The notes under the pieces: generated by a model | The model's input: the letters and a program-made list of their open reading frames with translations, nothing else | The model's database searches: none | Told to the model about the DNA's origin: nothing | Shown: one piece after another, positions 1-11,263 of the stretch | Layout: each line of letters begins with the position of its first letter | How positions within the stretch are numbered: position 1 is the stretch's first letter | Translations under genes and position numbers: made by a program | Assembly: GCA_021186555.1 (NCBI GenBank) | Contig: JAJKFL010000002.1 | Span: 26,762,001-26,826,000, forward strand | Direction of reading: 5' to 3' | Length of the DNA stretch: 64,000 nt | From: Reticulitermes speratus | Taxonomy: Eukaryota > Arthropoda > Insecta > Blattodea > Rhinotermitidae

Positions 1-125
1 GTTGGTTCAGACACGTAATCCAACATGTGGCATGTTAGCTTACTGCGTCACTTAAGATTTAAAAGGCCCCTTTGCGTAAATAAGATCTGTCACAATACTG
101 ACAGTGACCTTAAAACGGCATTAGA

Positions 126-272
126 GTCACCTTCCGGAATAAGGGTAAAGCGACCGGAGCGTGGTGTTAAATACCCACCTTCTTTTCGTGCCGTGTTGTT
201 AATGGGTTGAACTATACTTCCGCCTCCCGTTTACCTGCATGGGCATGTCATAGGGTGACCTTTACCTTACCT
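126..272 (+). repeat. SINE2 3' fragment
   Basis: This matches the 3' half of the full SINE2 copy at 10411-10697: a 'gtaaagcgaccggagcgtgg' block, then a 'cctgcatgg' block, ending in 'gggtgacctttacctt'. The tRNA-like head is missing, so it is a 5'-truncated copy. It has no coding role. Confidence 0.6.
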
Positions 273-694
273 GCATTAATACCACTTGCGAACATTAAGG
301 ATACTGTCATTACTTTTGTCATATTTTTGTGGACAGTCGAAATGACAAACGGCGAACACGGTATGTACAGCTGTTTCACTCTTTTGGATTTCATAGTTGC
401 TTGATTGTAGTTTAAGAAAATGAATTTGATCATGAATACAGCGATATGGGTCTTTTGTTGCCCTATTTGTTTCTGTTCAGTTTTGCTGTTTGTCACAACT
501 TCCAATGGAACTATACTGCAACAAAACCCTTGTCCGCCCTCAAAGAGGTAGTGTGGACCAACTGTGTAGATTTCAGCCTAAAAAAAGTGACTGCTTTCCC
601 GGCTAGAGAAGAGACTGACTTCTTAAGAGAAGAAGCAGAAGCTCGATATCCGACAGTTCTGAAAATATGTGACAAACAGTTTATGGTTTTGTGA
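273..694. other. No recognised feature
   Basis: AT-rich sequence with only short open frames of under 90 codons on either strand. I see no repeat, splice-bounded exon or motif here. Confidence 0.5.
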
Positions 695-815
695 TGTCTC
701 CATCTTCAGGGTAGTCAATAAATAACCTGAAGATGGAGACAGAGAGCTTCTCCGAAACGTCGGTAACAAACTACCAGTCAACGTGGCGTCATATCCCAGA
801 ATACTGTAAACATCA
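695..815 (+). repeat. Family D element with hammerhead-like core
   Basis: A perfect 15-bp inverted repeat (696-710 and 726-740) brackets a 15-nt spacer. The right arm starts the pattern CTGAAGA, a GGAGA/TCTCC hairpin, then GAAACGTCGG. Outer sequences ggtagt and actacc can pair around this core. The downstream block 'taccagtc...tcccagaa' recurs at 3770 and, inverted, near 43.8 kb, so this is one copy of a dispersed family. A hammerhead reading is inference: the GAAACGTC form leaves no loop for helix III. Confidence 0.5.
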
Positions 816-2253
816 TATATGTTGCAGCGGTCTTGTTTGCATTTGTTTTTATACATTTAATATCTGGACATTACGTCGTGTGTGTAGGTGGACTGGCCAC
901 AACACATTGAGCAATGGTCGTGCCTAACAACGCTACAAATTACGAATACCGCTACTGCACAGGGCAAGTACACCGCGCGGTCACCCGGCCGTGCGTTAGC
1001 ACAGCGTGTGAAATGAAGCCTGCAGTAATGACACGCTATTTGCTGCTAATAGATTCAGCCCACAGCGATTCACTATTTAATCCCCAATCAAGTACCAAAC
1101 CAGTGTTTTTGTGATGATTATTGTGTGTCATTAAAATTGCCATTGCAAGTTAAATGGCTTCAACGGTGTTTAAGTGCACTTCAAAATGCGAGGATTAAGT
1201 TACACGATTTTAAATGGGCAATTTTTGTGCTTCAAAAAATGACACAGCCAATATATTTGCATCGTGTTTATGACGAGTACTGGTAAAATTAGGAGACATT
1301 TATACTTATTTTGCACCATTTTACGCCCCTTTTTAAGCTCAGTAGTGACATATAATTACTTCAATAACAGCAGTTATCTACCTTCCTGTGTTTCTATCGA
1401 ACCGCGAAAGTTCTCATGAAGTAAAATTAGCATCTGAGGATACTGCATGATTTGTCCTATTCTGTAATTCCTTCGGTGTAGGATTGGAGAGGAATTAATG
1501 CATTTCATTTTCTACTCTCTTTTTTTTTCTGTTTTATTTATGAGCAGTCTGTGTTCTAGATGTCTTTTCAACGTTATATTTTGACTGACAAGTTGCTGGA
1601 GTAAAGAATCCCCTCGAGGTTTTTAAGGGCATATATTCTCCAGTGACAGACAGTGTTCTGTATTTTAACTACTCGTATTATGATATGAAAATAATTCGCC
1701 TTCCTTCTTTGTAAGTATTAACACTTCAATTCGTATTCGCGGGGGGGGGGGGCCCTTTTTGGAATTTTGTCTGAGGGGTCGGCTATCCTTATTACTTTAT
1801 TCTTGGTTGTCTAGCTCTCTGCAGCAAACACCGACACAGCACAAGGCCGCTTTCTTCGACTGCCTACCCAAACTACCGTGCATAATGATTTTGTCTTTTC
1901 GTTTTCGAAACTTTGTGACGTATGCAGATGGAAGCGGCGTTAAATAAATACATAAATGAACATAGTTTTTCTAAATATGCATTAGTCCTTCAGTTCTGAC
2001 ACCGCTGGTTTTAAAATCTGAAAATTGTCAGGGTATTTTCTTCTTTCATCACCTTGAGTAACATACCTGAAGGCAGACAGGTGGGAGAATTATATATGTA
2101 AATAGATCTACTGTTGTACCTGAGGACAAGAAATACGCGACTGAATAAACAATTGCGAGAAGTTCAGGGAAAACCACGTACGCTTACTTTTCAAGTTTCA
2201 ACTGTGTAGAGACCAGTAGAATTATGCATGAATAATTAATTAGTAACTGTTAG
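816..2253. other. No gene seen
   Basis: Unique-looking AT-rich DNA. It contains a 12-base G run at 1741-1752 and short random open frames. No exon, repeat copy or RNA gene is supported. Confidence 0.5.
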
Positions 2254-2543
2254 CAGTCACGGTCGCCGATCCCAGTGGCCGTGCGGTCTAAGGCTTGGGT
2301 CTTCGACCGCTCGCTTACTAGGATCGTGGGTTCCAATCCCACCGGAGGCATGGATGTCTGTCTCTTGTGAGTGTTGTGTGTTGTCAGGTAGAGGTCTCTG
2401 CGACGAGCTGGTCACTCGTCCAGAGGAGTCCTACCGACTGTGGTGTGTCTCAAATGTGTGTGACCATGAAACCTCGACGAAACGAGGAGGCCCAGGCCCA
2501 TATAAGGCTGTCGAGCCATACACAAAAAAAAACAGTCACGGTC
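2254..2543 (+). mobile_element. SINE1 copy (tRNA-Leu-like SINE), near full length
   Basis: The body runs 2265-2532 and is flanked by an 11-bp duplication 'cagtcacggtc' at 2254-2264 and 2533-2543. The head resembles a tRNA-Leu: A-box region 'gtggccgtgcggtctaagg' and B-box-like 'gggttccaatccc'. The conserved middle contains 'gaggtctctgcgacgagctgg', and the end is an A-rich tail after 'tcgagccat'. It is a RNA polymerase III-type retroposon with no protein, moved by a partner LINE. The head is degenerate (gttccaatcc for gttcgaatcc). Confidence 0.9.
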
Positions 2544-2569
2544 ACTGTAATGACTGAGCTTGGGCTGGA

Positions 2570-2745
2570 CAACTGGTGAATCGGACTGCGACTGCTTGCA
2601 GGGCTAAGACATTATTCTGTGCTCTAAAGCGTCCAGATCGGCTCCGGGGCCCACCCCGTTGTCTGTTTAGCAGTTACTGGGGGATGATGGCCGTGGCGTG
2701 AAGCTCGTCATTGTCCTCAATCTAATGCCGACTTTAAGAATTCGT
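2570..2745 (+). repeat. SINE2 degenerate copy
   Basis: The 'ggctccggggcccacccc' block and the following 'gaagctcgtca' and 'atgccgactttaagaa' blocks match the SINE2 copies at 22.9, 49.2 and 50.3 kb. It lies directly after the SINE1 copy, and its head is not recognisable. Confidence 0.55.
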
Positions 2746-3734
2746 GGCAGTATACGTTCACTCCCCCCCACCCCCGTGTATCTTAATTAACCACAGTAAC
2801 AACATTACCTTTACGCTCTGACTAGTATCAATATTGTACGTAATTTTAGTTGCATAGGTGCTATTCGTCAGGCGAAGTATATACTCCAATAGCAGTGCGT
2901 GAGTGTGAAGTTTGATGTCAATCCATAATTCAATCCAAAATTTATGCGGAAGGGGGTTTGGCATAAACGCGCGCGCACACTGACATGATGATACTGTGAG
3001 AGTCATGAGACTAAGATCGTCTTTTGATTGGACCTTGTTTTCCATTCCTACTATCACCTCGCATTTAATGTGCGAGTATTTTTAGACATCAACTTATTCG
3101 TACTTCATTTATATAGGTAATGTTCTCGTTTCTTGCTCTACTGTCCCAATCTATATGAAACCTCAGTAGTTGATACACACACACTTTTATTGCTTTTCTA
3201 AGGCTGCGAGCGATTCTTGCATGTTACAGTTTTAATTCTGGTGTATGTGTTCAGCCTAATGCCTTGGCATATTTTCACCATAAAATTATTTTTCCCCCCA
3301 TACCTCACATTCTCTGAAATTTTGTATACCTTTTCAGGTTAGTAGTAATAAGTTAACTTTATGCACACAATGTGATGTATAGCCTCTTAGTGCTGCTTTT
3401 TAAACCCGCTGTCGGCTACTTAAGAGAGATCTGGCTAATTGTGTTTGTCCACGTTACTTTATATGGAACTTGTTCAGATGTGACAGAACTACGGTTTATA
3501 GATTATAGTAACAATATAAAAGGTGAAAGCAGGTTTACAATTATAGTTTAAAACCAAGAAGGTCTGGAATTAATTTATGAATCCTACTTCTCTTTGAACA
3601 TTTATATCATGAGTTAAATTTTCAGACCATTAACCACGGTATGTGGCCAACAACAGCATGACCAGTAAAACGTATAAATTAATTTCAGTGGTGCCTGTAT
3701 TCTAGCAATATTCAAACAATAAAGACATCACCAA
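2746..3734. other. No recognised feature
   Basis: AT-rich DNA. The open frame on the minus strand at 2758-3057 (99 codons) has no motif and is probably chance. Nothing else stands out. Confidence 0.45.
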
Positions 3735-3815
3735 ATTTGAGGACGTCACCACGTTGTTGAGGGGGTGATGTTTACCAGTCGGCCGGTGTCACATCCCAGA
3801 AGACTTTAATATATA
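3735..3815 (+). repeat. Family D fragment
   Basis: The stretch 'taccagtcggccggtgtcac' followed by 'atcccagaagactttaatat' matches the 3' part of the family D copies near 760-815 and, inverted, near 43.8 kb. The hammerhead-like core is too decayed to recognise here. Confidence 0.5.
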
Positions 3816-6169
3816 TAAAAGAATTTGTAGTATGACAATTATTAGGCTAAATGTGACGTCAAAATAATGCTTCTTCGATGACTTTTATGCCCTTAAGACG
3901 CGTCAAAATGCTCACAATTACACATTTAGACAAAAAAAACATTAATGTCGATTTTGTGTATTCGGCATGTTCTTGTTTTGTATTATTGTGAATTTTACGT
4001 TAATGAAAGCTCCATATTTTTAAAACATATGTAGCAGCATAGAATTGGACGTTACATGGTATATGGCCGGAGTGTTTTCCTTTCAGGAATCGACTACGCC
4101 GCCATGTTGGTATTCTGTGTTGTATGTTTACCTCCACTACCGCGTTTGTTATACCAGCTATCATTGAAATAAGTTTCTTGTTTTAGAATTGTCATGGAAC
4201 CGTGAGAGACAGTCACGGACATACAGTTACTGCCTAATTGTGAAGTATAAGCAGTGCGATAGCGGGCTTTGGAATTCCGTGGATTAAATTACAATTTCTT
4301 CACCCTTGCAACGCGAGTTAATTGGCGTAAGGTTATCACTCCAACAGTGTTATTATTTTTGTTGTATATTAGACACACAGTGATCAGTTAAGTTTCAGTA
4401 ATTACTTTTCCTCGGTTTTATTTTAGAGGTCTGAATATTTTAGCAATAAATCGCCCAGATCGTACAGGTCTGCTGTCTCCACAAGCACTTCTTCTGGGCT
4501 TGCTTACTGAGCTATCCTTATTGTTGGAACAATCACGTAGTCGTTATCAAGTTAGGGAGAAATTCAAAAGGTAGAGGGCTGTAGGCACGAACCCTTTCAA
4601 TGCTCTTCTAATCAAATTCCGGAATCGTGGATAATGCAGGGGATCTCAGTGCAGTATTATGATTTTTCCTGTATGGGAAACGTTTCTCTCCTCGAGGCAA
4701 CGGATGTAAATATGTTCCTGCTATTTTCGTTTTTTTCCTTTCTCGTCTTTTCTCTTTATGCTGTCAATACAAGATGGAAGCAATCACATTCTGCTTTAAG
4801 AAGAGGATGAAATCTCCGCTGTAATGCAAAGAAAAGATGAAGAGGTACAAAGAGGGAATATATTGGAAATTACTGAAGAATGTTATATCTTGCAAGGCTG
4901 ATATCATTTCCATGTACCTCCATATTTTGTATTCATGGCTTCGTTTAAACATGTGCGAACTGAAAAACGTAGACAGTACATTCTGTTTTACATTGACAAA
5001 TATGCAATTCATGCAGCTCAAATTCAGCTTTATTTTAAAGCTAAGAATTCTTATCGAAGGTATATGCTATTGCAAATTAATTTTCAGGACATCGTAATTT
5101 TCTAAATTGCATTCAACTTCGGAATGCATTTTTGATGGCCATCATTGGTTTTTGTAGGGAGAAACATACACATTTAACATTTTAAAGGGTTTTTTTTCTT
5201 GTTGAAGGGAGTGAGAGAGAATTCACTGACAGAGCAAGGCTTATTGATTCATATGTCCTCGTAGTGGTTCTTCAGTCAACATGAATGTTCTATTGATCAG
5301 ACTTTTTATTAGTTTGTTTGTATTTCTTGTTTTGTTTTCCACATTTTGTTTATATGTCGTCTGCATATTTTTCATAATGCTCCATCATGGGAAACCTTGA
5401 ATACCCGAAATCCTGTGTATATTTTACCTGCCGTTTGCAAAACGTGTGCTTTCTGGAAGCGGACGTTGCGTTGAAATGAATAAAACCTCAGCGTTTGAAC
5501 AAATACTGCATGGCAGTGTAGAAATGTACAGAACGCAGGTAAGTAATTACACTAATTTTTATGATGGCGCGCGTGTGAAAATACATCCGTTACTCTTTGA
5601 TGGCACGATGAATGCTAAAAGCATTACTTGAAGTAACTTAATGCCTCTTATCGTACCATGCTTAGTGTGAGTAGTCCGTCCTCTGCGGTATAGTAGTACG
5701 AACCATCGAACTTGTAGGTCAACTGAAAAAAAGGACCGTCAATCGCAACTATACTCGGTGAATATTTATATTGTCGAAGGTGCTACATGTTTCGGCTTAT
5801 TCACAAGTCATAGTTAGGCACAGGCTACAAATATATTTGAGAAAAAATACCTATGTACAACACATTATCATTTAAATTGATTTAGATCTCAATCTTACAT
5901 TGTTTGAATATGTTTCTTTTTTATTATTGGTACTAGCGGAAACTGTTCAATTTGTAATCAATTATTGACGATCCTTTTATTCGTCTGCTTGCTTACGCAT
6001 CACAACGGGATGTCGTACCCTAAGTTTACAAAACATCTGAATTTTATTTTAATAAACGCTTTTTGGCGTCAGTTTGTCATCTTCATTGTTAACACTTTTT
6101 TTTATGAAAGGGCCTGTGTTTGAAATTTTATACAGTGAGTCACTAGTTTGCCTCACCTTCATTCCGCAC
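3816..6169. other. No gene seen
   Basis: Long AT-rich region. The largest open frames are under 90 codons and occur on opposite strands at the same place (4764-5097), which is typical of chance. A 'ctacatgtttcggctta' stretch near 5780 faintly recalls the hammerhead-like family but is too weak to call. Confidence 0.45.
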
Positions 6170-6398
6170 AATATTTTTTAGAAGCTGATAGTCAAGAAAT
6201 TCACTGCCTTGTATGGGGCCCGAATGTGAATTATTGTGCTGATGAATGCTCGCCACTGTTGCCTATCGTGAACCAAATGAATTTAGTCCACACTCCCGCA
6301 TCTCTCTTGAAGATCTGTTTTAATATTACTCTTCTGATCTACTCGTACGTCTCCCAGGTATCCTTTTTCATTCGGGTTTTCGGACTAAAATGTTTGTA
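6170..6398 (-). pseudogene. LINE-A C-terminal tail, 3' half (split by mariner)
   Basis: The minus strand reads through a recognisable non-LTR retrotransposon C-terminus: an NIKTDLQE-like stretch, then HDRQQWRAF and IIHIRAP. These correspond to NIKMDLRE, QDRDRWRAL and VMNLRVP in better copies of the same tail. It then runs into a 3' UTR block 'gaatttcttgactatcagc'. Stops and frame changes show it is dead. The other half is at 7695-7865, and the mariner element sits exactly between them. The LINE clade is not certain. Confidence 0.75.
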
Positions 6399-6595
6399 CA
6401 CAGTCCGACAATTATATAATGAGACTGATTTTATTTTGACCAAGATAGAAGTGCCATCTATGAAGCAATGCATGCCATCCAAGTGCCCAACCTTCATCTG
6501 TAATCTGGCAACACCGCAACGTCCCACGCTGAGCATGACGGGAAATACGGCGCCATGTTGTGTAGGTAGTGAGAGGACGCGGTCACAGTAGCAGC

Positions 6596-7615
6596 ATGGA
6601 GCAGAGAGCGAACATTAAATTCTGTGTTAAACTCGGGAAAACTGCAGCTGAGACTGTGAAATTGATGAGACAAGTGTATGGGGATAATTCTTTATCTCGT
6701 GCACAGATATTCAGGTGGTATGCACGATTCAAAAGTGGTGTGGAAACGATTGAAGATGAAGCCAGGCCTGGGCGTCCATTTTCTGTTCGTAACGTGAGAG
6801 AACGAATACAAGAAGAACGTTGTGTGACTGTGAGAATGATGGCTGATGAGTTTGGTGTTAACAGGGAGACGATTCGTCAAATCTTAGTGGAAGACCTGGG
6901 CAAGAGAAAGGTCGCTTCCCGGTTTGTGCCGCATTCATTGAATGATGATCAAAGACACGAGCGTGTTCAGTACGCAAAAGACATAATTAAAACTGCTCAT
7001 AGAAATAAAACTTTCTTGAATTCGATTGTAGCAGAGGATGAAACTTGGTGTTTTCGCTATGATCCCACAACTAAACGCCAAAGTGCTGAATGGAAGTCAC
7101 CAGCATCACCAAAAGGCAAAAAAGTTCGTTTTCAAAAGTCAAAAGTGAAGATAATGCTTGTGTGTTTCTACGACAGCAAGGGAATTATTCACCACGAGTT
7201 TGTCCCTCAGGGACAAACTGTCACTGGAAGTTTTTATTTGAGTGTTCTGGAACGCCTATGGAAGAGGATTCGCCGTGTCCGGCCCGAGTACTCAGCACCA
7301 GGCAGTTGGTTTCTTCTTCACGACAATGCACCGGTTCACCTGGCAGTTGCTGTACAAGAATTTTTAGCCCAAAAACAAGTGTGCGTGCTCAATCATCCGC
7401 CTTACTCCCCTGATTTATCCCCCTGTGATTATTTTCTGTTCCCCAAACTGAAGTTACCATTGAAAGGGCGCCTCTTTGAAGATGTTCAAGACATCCAAGG
7501 AGCTGTGACATCGAGTCTTCGGGCCATGCCACAAGAAGACGTGCAGAGGTCGTTCCAGTCTTTGCTAGATCGTGCCACTCGCTGTATCGATGCAGAAGGG
7601 ATGTACTTTGAATAA
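6596..7615 (+). CDS. Mariner transposase (D,D34D), intact open frame
   Basis: A 339-residue protein that would bind the element's inverted repeats and carry out cut-and-paste transposition in the nucleus. The N-terminal half has the two helix-turn-helix regions (about residues 1-50 and 65-110) joined by the ARPGRP linker at 56-61. FVPHSL at 110-115 corresponds to the family's WVPHEL motif. The catalytic residues are D148 (in EDETW), D243 (in HDNAPVH) and D278 (in YSPDLSPCDY), with 34 residues between the last two, the mariner spacing. I chose the ATG at 6596 because the open frame further upstream begins only with GTG, and MEQRANIKFC is a natural family start. The length is close to the usual 340-350. 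No stop or frameshift is present, so it may be active, but that is untested. Confidence 0.97.
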   Translation: MEQRANIKFCVKLGKTAAETVKLMRQVYGDNSLSRAQIFRWYARFKSGVETIEDEARPGRPFSVRNVRERIQEERCVTVRMMADEFGVNRETIRQILVEDLGKRKVASRFVPHSLNDDQRHERVQYAKDIIKTAHRNKTFLNSIVAEDETWCFRYDPTTKRQSAEWKSPASPKGKKVRFQKSKVKIMLVCFYDSKGIIHHEFVPQGQTVTGSFYLSVLERLWKRIRRVRPEYSAPGSWFLLHDNAPVHLAVAVQEFLAQKQVCVLNHPPYSPDLSPCDYFLFPKLKLPLKGRLFEDVQDIQGAVTSSLRAMPQEDVQRSFQSLLDRATRCIDAEGMYFE

Positions 7616-7616
7616 A
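7611..7616 (+). terminator. Poly(A) signal overlapping the transposase stop
   Basis: AATAAA begins inside the last sense codon and overlaps the TAA stop of the transposase. The arrangement is compact, and polyadenylation would fall within the short stretch before the right inverted repeat. Confidence 0.5.
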
Positions 7617-7694
7617 ATACAGATAGTACTCAAGTCTTTTGTTCCAGTTTTATTCTATAACCTCAGTCTCATTATATAATTGTCGGACTGTGTA

Positions 7695-7865
7695 TTTCTC
7701 ATCTCTTTCCATGCATTCTAAATGCGCCATCCATTTCATCGCCTTTATCATCCGAATAATACTCGGTACGACTACAAATTCTGCGCCTCTCCTTATGTAG
7801 TTTTCTTCATCCTGTTTTACTTTCAAATATTTTTTTTTCACAGCCCTATTCTGAAACATCTTCAT
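7695..7865 (-). pseudogene. LINE-A C-terminal tail, 5' half (split by mariner)
   Basis: The minus strand encodes PSIIRMIKAMKWMAHLECME, matching SPNIIRLIKSGRMRWAGLVA of the copy near 12.8 kb. It stops at the mariner boundary and resumes in the same direction at 6398. This is the same LINE tail as 6170-6398, cut in two by the transposon. Confidence 0.75.
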
Positions 7866-7870
7866 TCAAG

Positions 7871-8747
7871 AAGATCAAAGTCTTCAGGGATGTTACATGG
7901 TCTTCACCAATAGATAGTTATCGAAATTAGAAGTATCGTAGAGTCTTACCAGTCGATACGACGTAACATAGAAGACCGTAATATTCAGCGACACGACCAT
8001 GAGTCCGTGCAATGGGTCAGGCGAGTAATAATTGGTCTCTTACCGCGGAAACTCCCTGAAGTTCGGCATTCCTTATGCGGAACCATCCTGTAAAATCCTA
8101 TCAATTGACAGCTTAGTTAAATAACACTTAAGAAACACTGACATGAGAACTTCAAGTATTGCATCCTTAATCACGTCCTTTCCTTGCAGATTCTCACACC
8201 TACCTAGTAAATGTCATATTAGCGTACATACACGCATTTTAAATCGTTGCTTTGTGTTTTGTGAGAAATGAAGTAATGTGTTGGGCCCACTGGTTATAAA
8301 TGTATCCCATTTACAATTCTCCCGTAAATATTTGCAGAGTTCTACATCTCGGAGTAGTGTGAGGCAGTACAACCTATCAGTGAACACCTTTAATGTTTTA
8401 TGCTTAAGGCCGCAGTGTGCAGCAGTCGCATTGGAATGCTCATAACGTTTCTGTGTTGTGCCCTTGGAATTTCGATTAGTTTGGAACTGCGGAGCCGTTG
8501 CTAGTGAAAGTGAAACTAGTAAACTAAGGTAACTGTAAGACTGCATGTCATCACTCACGCTAATATCATTTGTTATTTTCGCAACCTGCACTTTCATGTT
8601 AACACCGAGCTCTGAATGAGTGCAATTTATCACAGTACTATTTTACACCGAAACTTACATTGCTGTTTCTTTTAAACAGTTCATGCGGCATCGGATGTGT
8701 GTCGTTTTATTTGAGCACTAGTAATTCTGCATTGTGTCCATCGTTTG
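7871..8747. other. Mostly unrecognised; one family D remnant
   Basis: A decayed family D block ('cttaccagtcgatacgacg' followed by 'aagaccgtaatatt') lies at about 7950-8005. The minus-strand open frame 8214-8633 (139 codons) is the longest outside transposon sequence, but it has no motif and no support as a gene. Confidence 0.4.
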
Positions 8748-8970
8748 TTTATTATGAGACCTGGAGGCAGGAGACAACTTGGAAGAGCGTAGCGTAGATG
8801 GAGGATAATATTGCTATTGATTTTTATGATACGGGGTGGGAGGGTTTCGACTGGATTCGTCTGGCTGAGGATAGGAACCAGTAACGGGCTCTTGTGAACG
8901 CGGTAATGGACATTCGGGTTCATTTTCTTATAGCTTCCAAGAAGGACTCAGCTGTGCGTCGTTAGTTAGT
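8748..8970 (+). pseudogene. LINE-A tail copy
   Basis: DNA such as 'gtagatggaggataatatt', 'gactggattcg' and 'cggtaatggacattcgggtt' matches the RWEDNIK, DWI and NAVMNLRV segments of the LINE-A C-terminus. It is frameshifted. Both ends are indistinct. Confidence 0.65.
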
Positions 8971-9744
8971 CAGATCCTTATTCGTTTTTCATAATTTGAT
9001 TCTCTTTCTTACATACTCCTTACCGACAAATAATCTACCGATTCTCAATGTCGTGATTGTAATCCATGTTTTCATTTTTATTTGTAATTCGTAATACCGA
9101 ATAATTTGAAATTGCAGGTACAGTCCAGAGCAAAGACAACAGCCTGTGTTCTGTACTGTACCGCTTTCTTACACAAAAGAAAAGTAAAGAAGAAAATGGA
9201 AGCAGCATGGCGTGAACGAAATTTTTTAAGGCCGTCATGTATTTATGTCTCATGTTGTATTAGTATTCTAGTGTTCGGTCACGATACAGCTTGATTTGTA
9301 AATACGGGAATTTGTGATATTTATTTACTTCATATTTCAGGAGACTAACTATTGAAGAATCATTAAGCTTAATCAGAATACTTGAGTCTGTACCAAGTGT
9401 AAGCAACATTACATAGAATCGCCTCTTCACTTCTATGCCCTTGAATCATTGTACTCCGTTGAGCAATATTACGTATTTGTCTGGCCATACAGTTGAAACA
9501 CAGTATTTGTCCAACCATGTAATTGAGACACAGTATATTCCTAGTCATTCGTGGTGTACAGAAGCATAACACTGGGCCGTTCGCAGGGGCCGGATTGTAG
9601 TGTTAAAATGATATGAGGTACTAAGGATTTAATACTCGTGCTCATTAGGAGACTTATCCGTTAGTTCCCCAGCAAGTCATTAGCTCCGTGAATCAGAACT
9701 CTTCTTGGCAAGCTAATATTTACTCTGCTGATCAAGATATTTTC
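8971..9744. other. No recognised feature
   Basis: AT-rich DNA with overlapping short open frames on both strands. Near 9465-9545 there is a loose duplication of 'cagtatttgtccaaccatg'-type sequence, about 40 bases apart, with no further structure. Confidence 0.4.
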
Positions 9745-9990
9745 CGTGTTTTAGGCTACAATTTTAGGCTCACAATAACCCGCAACTTGAGCTGGACGCA
9801 TTCACTGCCCATCCTTTTAAAATTCATTTCAAAATTATTTTGGCATTTTAGTCCCAGTCTCAGAAGTGCTATGTTCCCGTTACGTTTTCCGACCAAAGTT
9901 CTGTGTGCATTTATTCTCCCATGCGTGCTACATGCCTTGTCCATTCCTGAACATGTAGATGAATGACAGTCTTTACCGTACAATCTCGAG
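9745..9990 (-). pseudogene. LINE-A tail copy
   Basis: The minus strand reads MDKACSTHGRINAHRTLVGK, then NGNIALLRLGLKCQNNFEMN. This follows the consensus order (MRWAGHVA, GAYRVLVG, GKRPLGRP, WEDNIKMD) with heavy divergence. No flanking duplication is visible. Confidence 0.65.
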
Positions 9991-10410
9991 GGCTTTGTTA
10001 TATTGCATTTAATGTACAGTGCATTCCTTGAAGGACATCACATGTTCAGGCATTTAATACCTTTGAAATTAAATCAACAAAGCCATTAAAATCGAAAAGA
10101 TGTAGTGGCGAAGAGTTGACTTCTGAAGAGAAGTGTGTACATAGTTATTTTGAACGTTCTGTCCAGATAATGCAAAGAGCAGTGAGTTGTGGCCGACAGA
10201 TTTATGCATTGTGGGCTGTAAAGCTCAGAGGTCGCACTACAATATCAGGTAACTAGCAGAACTTTCCATTCAGCTGCAGTCTTTGCGTCGTAACGTCGTG
10301 TTTGGTTCATGCATGTAACAATGGGGACTCCCAAAGACGTTAAGAAATTATGTTACTTCGTTTGAATTTCCTAATGTAGTTTGTTTTCTGAGGGTCATTT
10401 GTATGTTTGT
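9991..10410. other. No recognised feature
   Basis: No repeat or coding signal is seen between the LINE-A remnant and the SINE2 copy. Confidence 0.45.
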
Positions 10411-10697
10411 GGGCCGGGATAGCGTAGTCGGTATAGCGACTCGCTACGAGCTGGACGGTCCGGGGATCGAATCCCGGTGGGGTGCGACATTTTCAGCACC
10501 CGTCCAAACCGGCTTTGGGGCCTACCCAGTGTCCTGTACAATGGGTACCGGGTCATTCCCGGGGGTAGAGCGACCGGGTCGTGGCGTTGACCACCCACCC
10601 CCATCTAGCGCCGAGGTTAAAGAAAGAGTGGAGCTATACCTCTACTCCCCCTCTGGGCCTGCATGGTCTGTTCTAGGGTGAATTTTACCTTTTACTT
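10411..10697 (+). mobile_element. SINE2, best full-length copy
   Basis: It begins with a tRNA-like head: 'tagcgtagtcggtatagcg' as A-box region and 'ggatcgaatcc' as B-box. The body blocks 'ggcctacccagtgtcctg', 'gggtagagcgaccgggtcg', 'gccgaggttaaagaaagagt' and 'cctgcatgg' follow. It ends at 'gaattttacctttta' instead of a pure A tail. At least eight other copies or fragments in the window share these blocks. It does not encode a protein; the open frames across it are read-through on both strands. Confidence 0.8.
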
Positions 10698-10956
10698 TTA
10701 TGTTTACGTTTTACGAGGTGGGTAAAATGAACACGTAATGGGGATTCCTTATCCGTCCGTATGTATGACTTCCGAAAGTATTGGGCATATTTCAGTTAGT
10801 AAATGTGATATTGTATTAGGGGTTTACGCTGAAATGTGTTGGGATTTGCAAGAATATGATTGTGTCTGCACTGAATGGCCGTCAGTAACCATGAGGCATG
10901 TAAAGTAGCACAGAATGCATGCGAAAAATACGCGCACTTCGGTGGACACACGCAAT

Positions 10957-11263
10957 TCTCATTCATTCATTCATTCTGTTGTCTGTCTTCCGACAGGTCC
11001 GTAGCCTCTTCCAAAGCGAGTTCTCCACAGGGTGCGATCTAGTGCTTCCTCTTTCAATTTCGCAATTTTACTCCACTTTCTTCTGAATTCCTGAAGGTAA
11101 ATTCATACTTAGCTGGACCATCACTTTCTCTGCCATCCCGCCCTGTTCTTCTAGTACCAGCTGCATTCACGCGTTTAACAGTTGTCCTCATACGCTTGTA
11201 TACATTGTTCTGATGACGTTGGTGATGCCTATCTTGTTCGTCTTCGTCGGTAAACATAAATGG
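10957..11263 (-). pseudogene. LINE-B reverse transcriptase C-terminus and 3' tail
   Basis: On the minus strand the last codons read EEALDRTLWRTRFGRGYGPV, then GRQTTE and a stop at 10971-10973. A TGAA/GAAT microsatellite follows immediately, a common form of LINE 3' end. Upstream, in a different frame, is GRESDGPAKYEFTFRNSEES, so the coding sequence is broken by a frameshift near 11055. The element is 5'-truncated and dead. A faint second copy may lie at 15915-15945 on the plus strand. Confidence 0.7.

Larger units (their letters stand above)
6399..7692 (+). mobile_element. Complete mariner transposon (1294 bp)
   Basis: The ends are perfect 30-bp terminal inverted repeats, 6399-6428 and 7663-7692, beginning CACAGTCCGACAATTATATA. 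Each is flanked by TA (6397-6398 and 7693-7694), the target duplication expected of Tc1/mariner elements. The length is typical of mariner. It holds one uninterrupted transposase gene. Identical repeats and an open frame point to a young or recently active insertion. It landed inside an older LINE-A tail. Confidence 0.97.

Noticed and set aside
6148..6568. 147-codon plus-strand gene ending near the mariner start
   Set aside because: It runs antisense through the LINE-A tail and then across the mariner left terminus. It is read-through.
8214..8633. 139-codon gene on minus
   Set aside because: It is the longest frame outside transposons but has no domain, no splice context and a composition like translated non-coding DNA.
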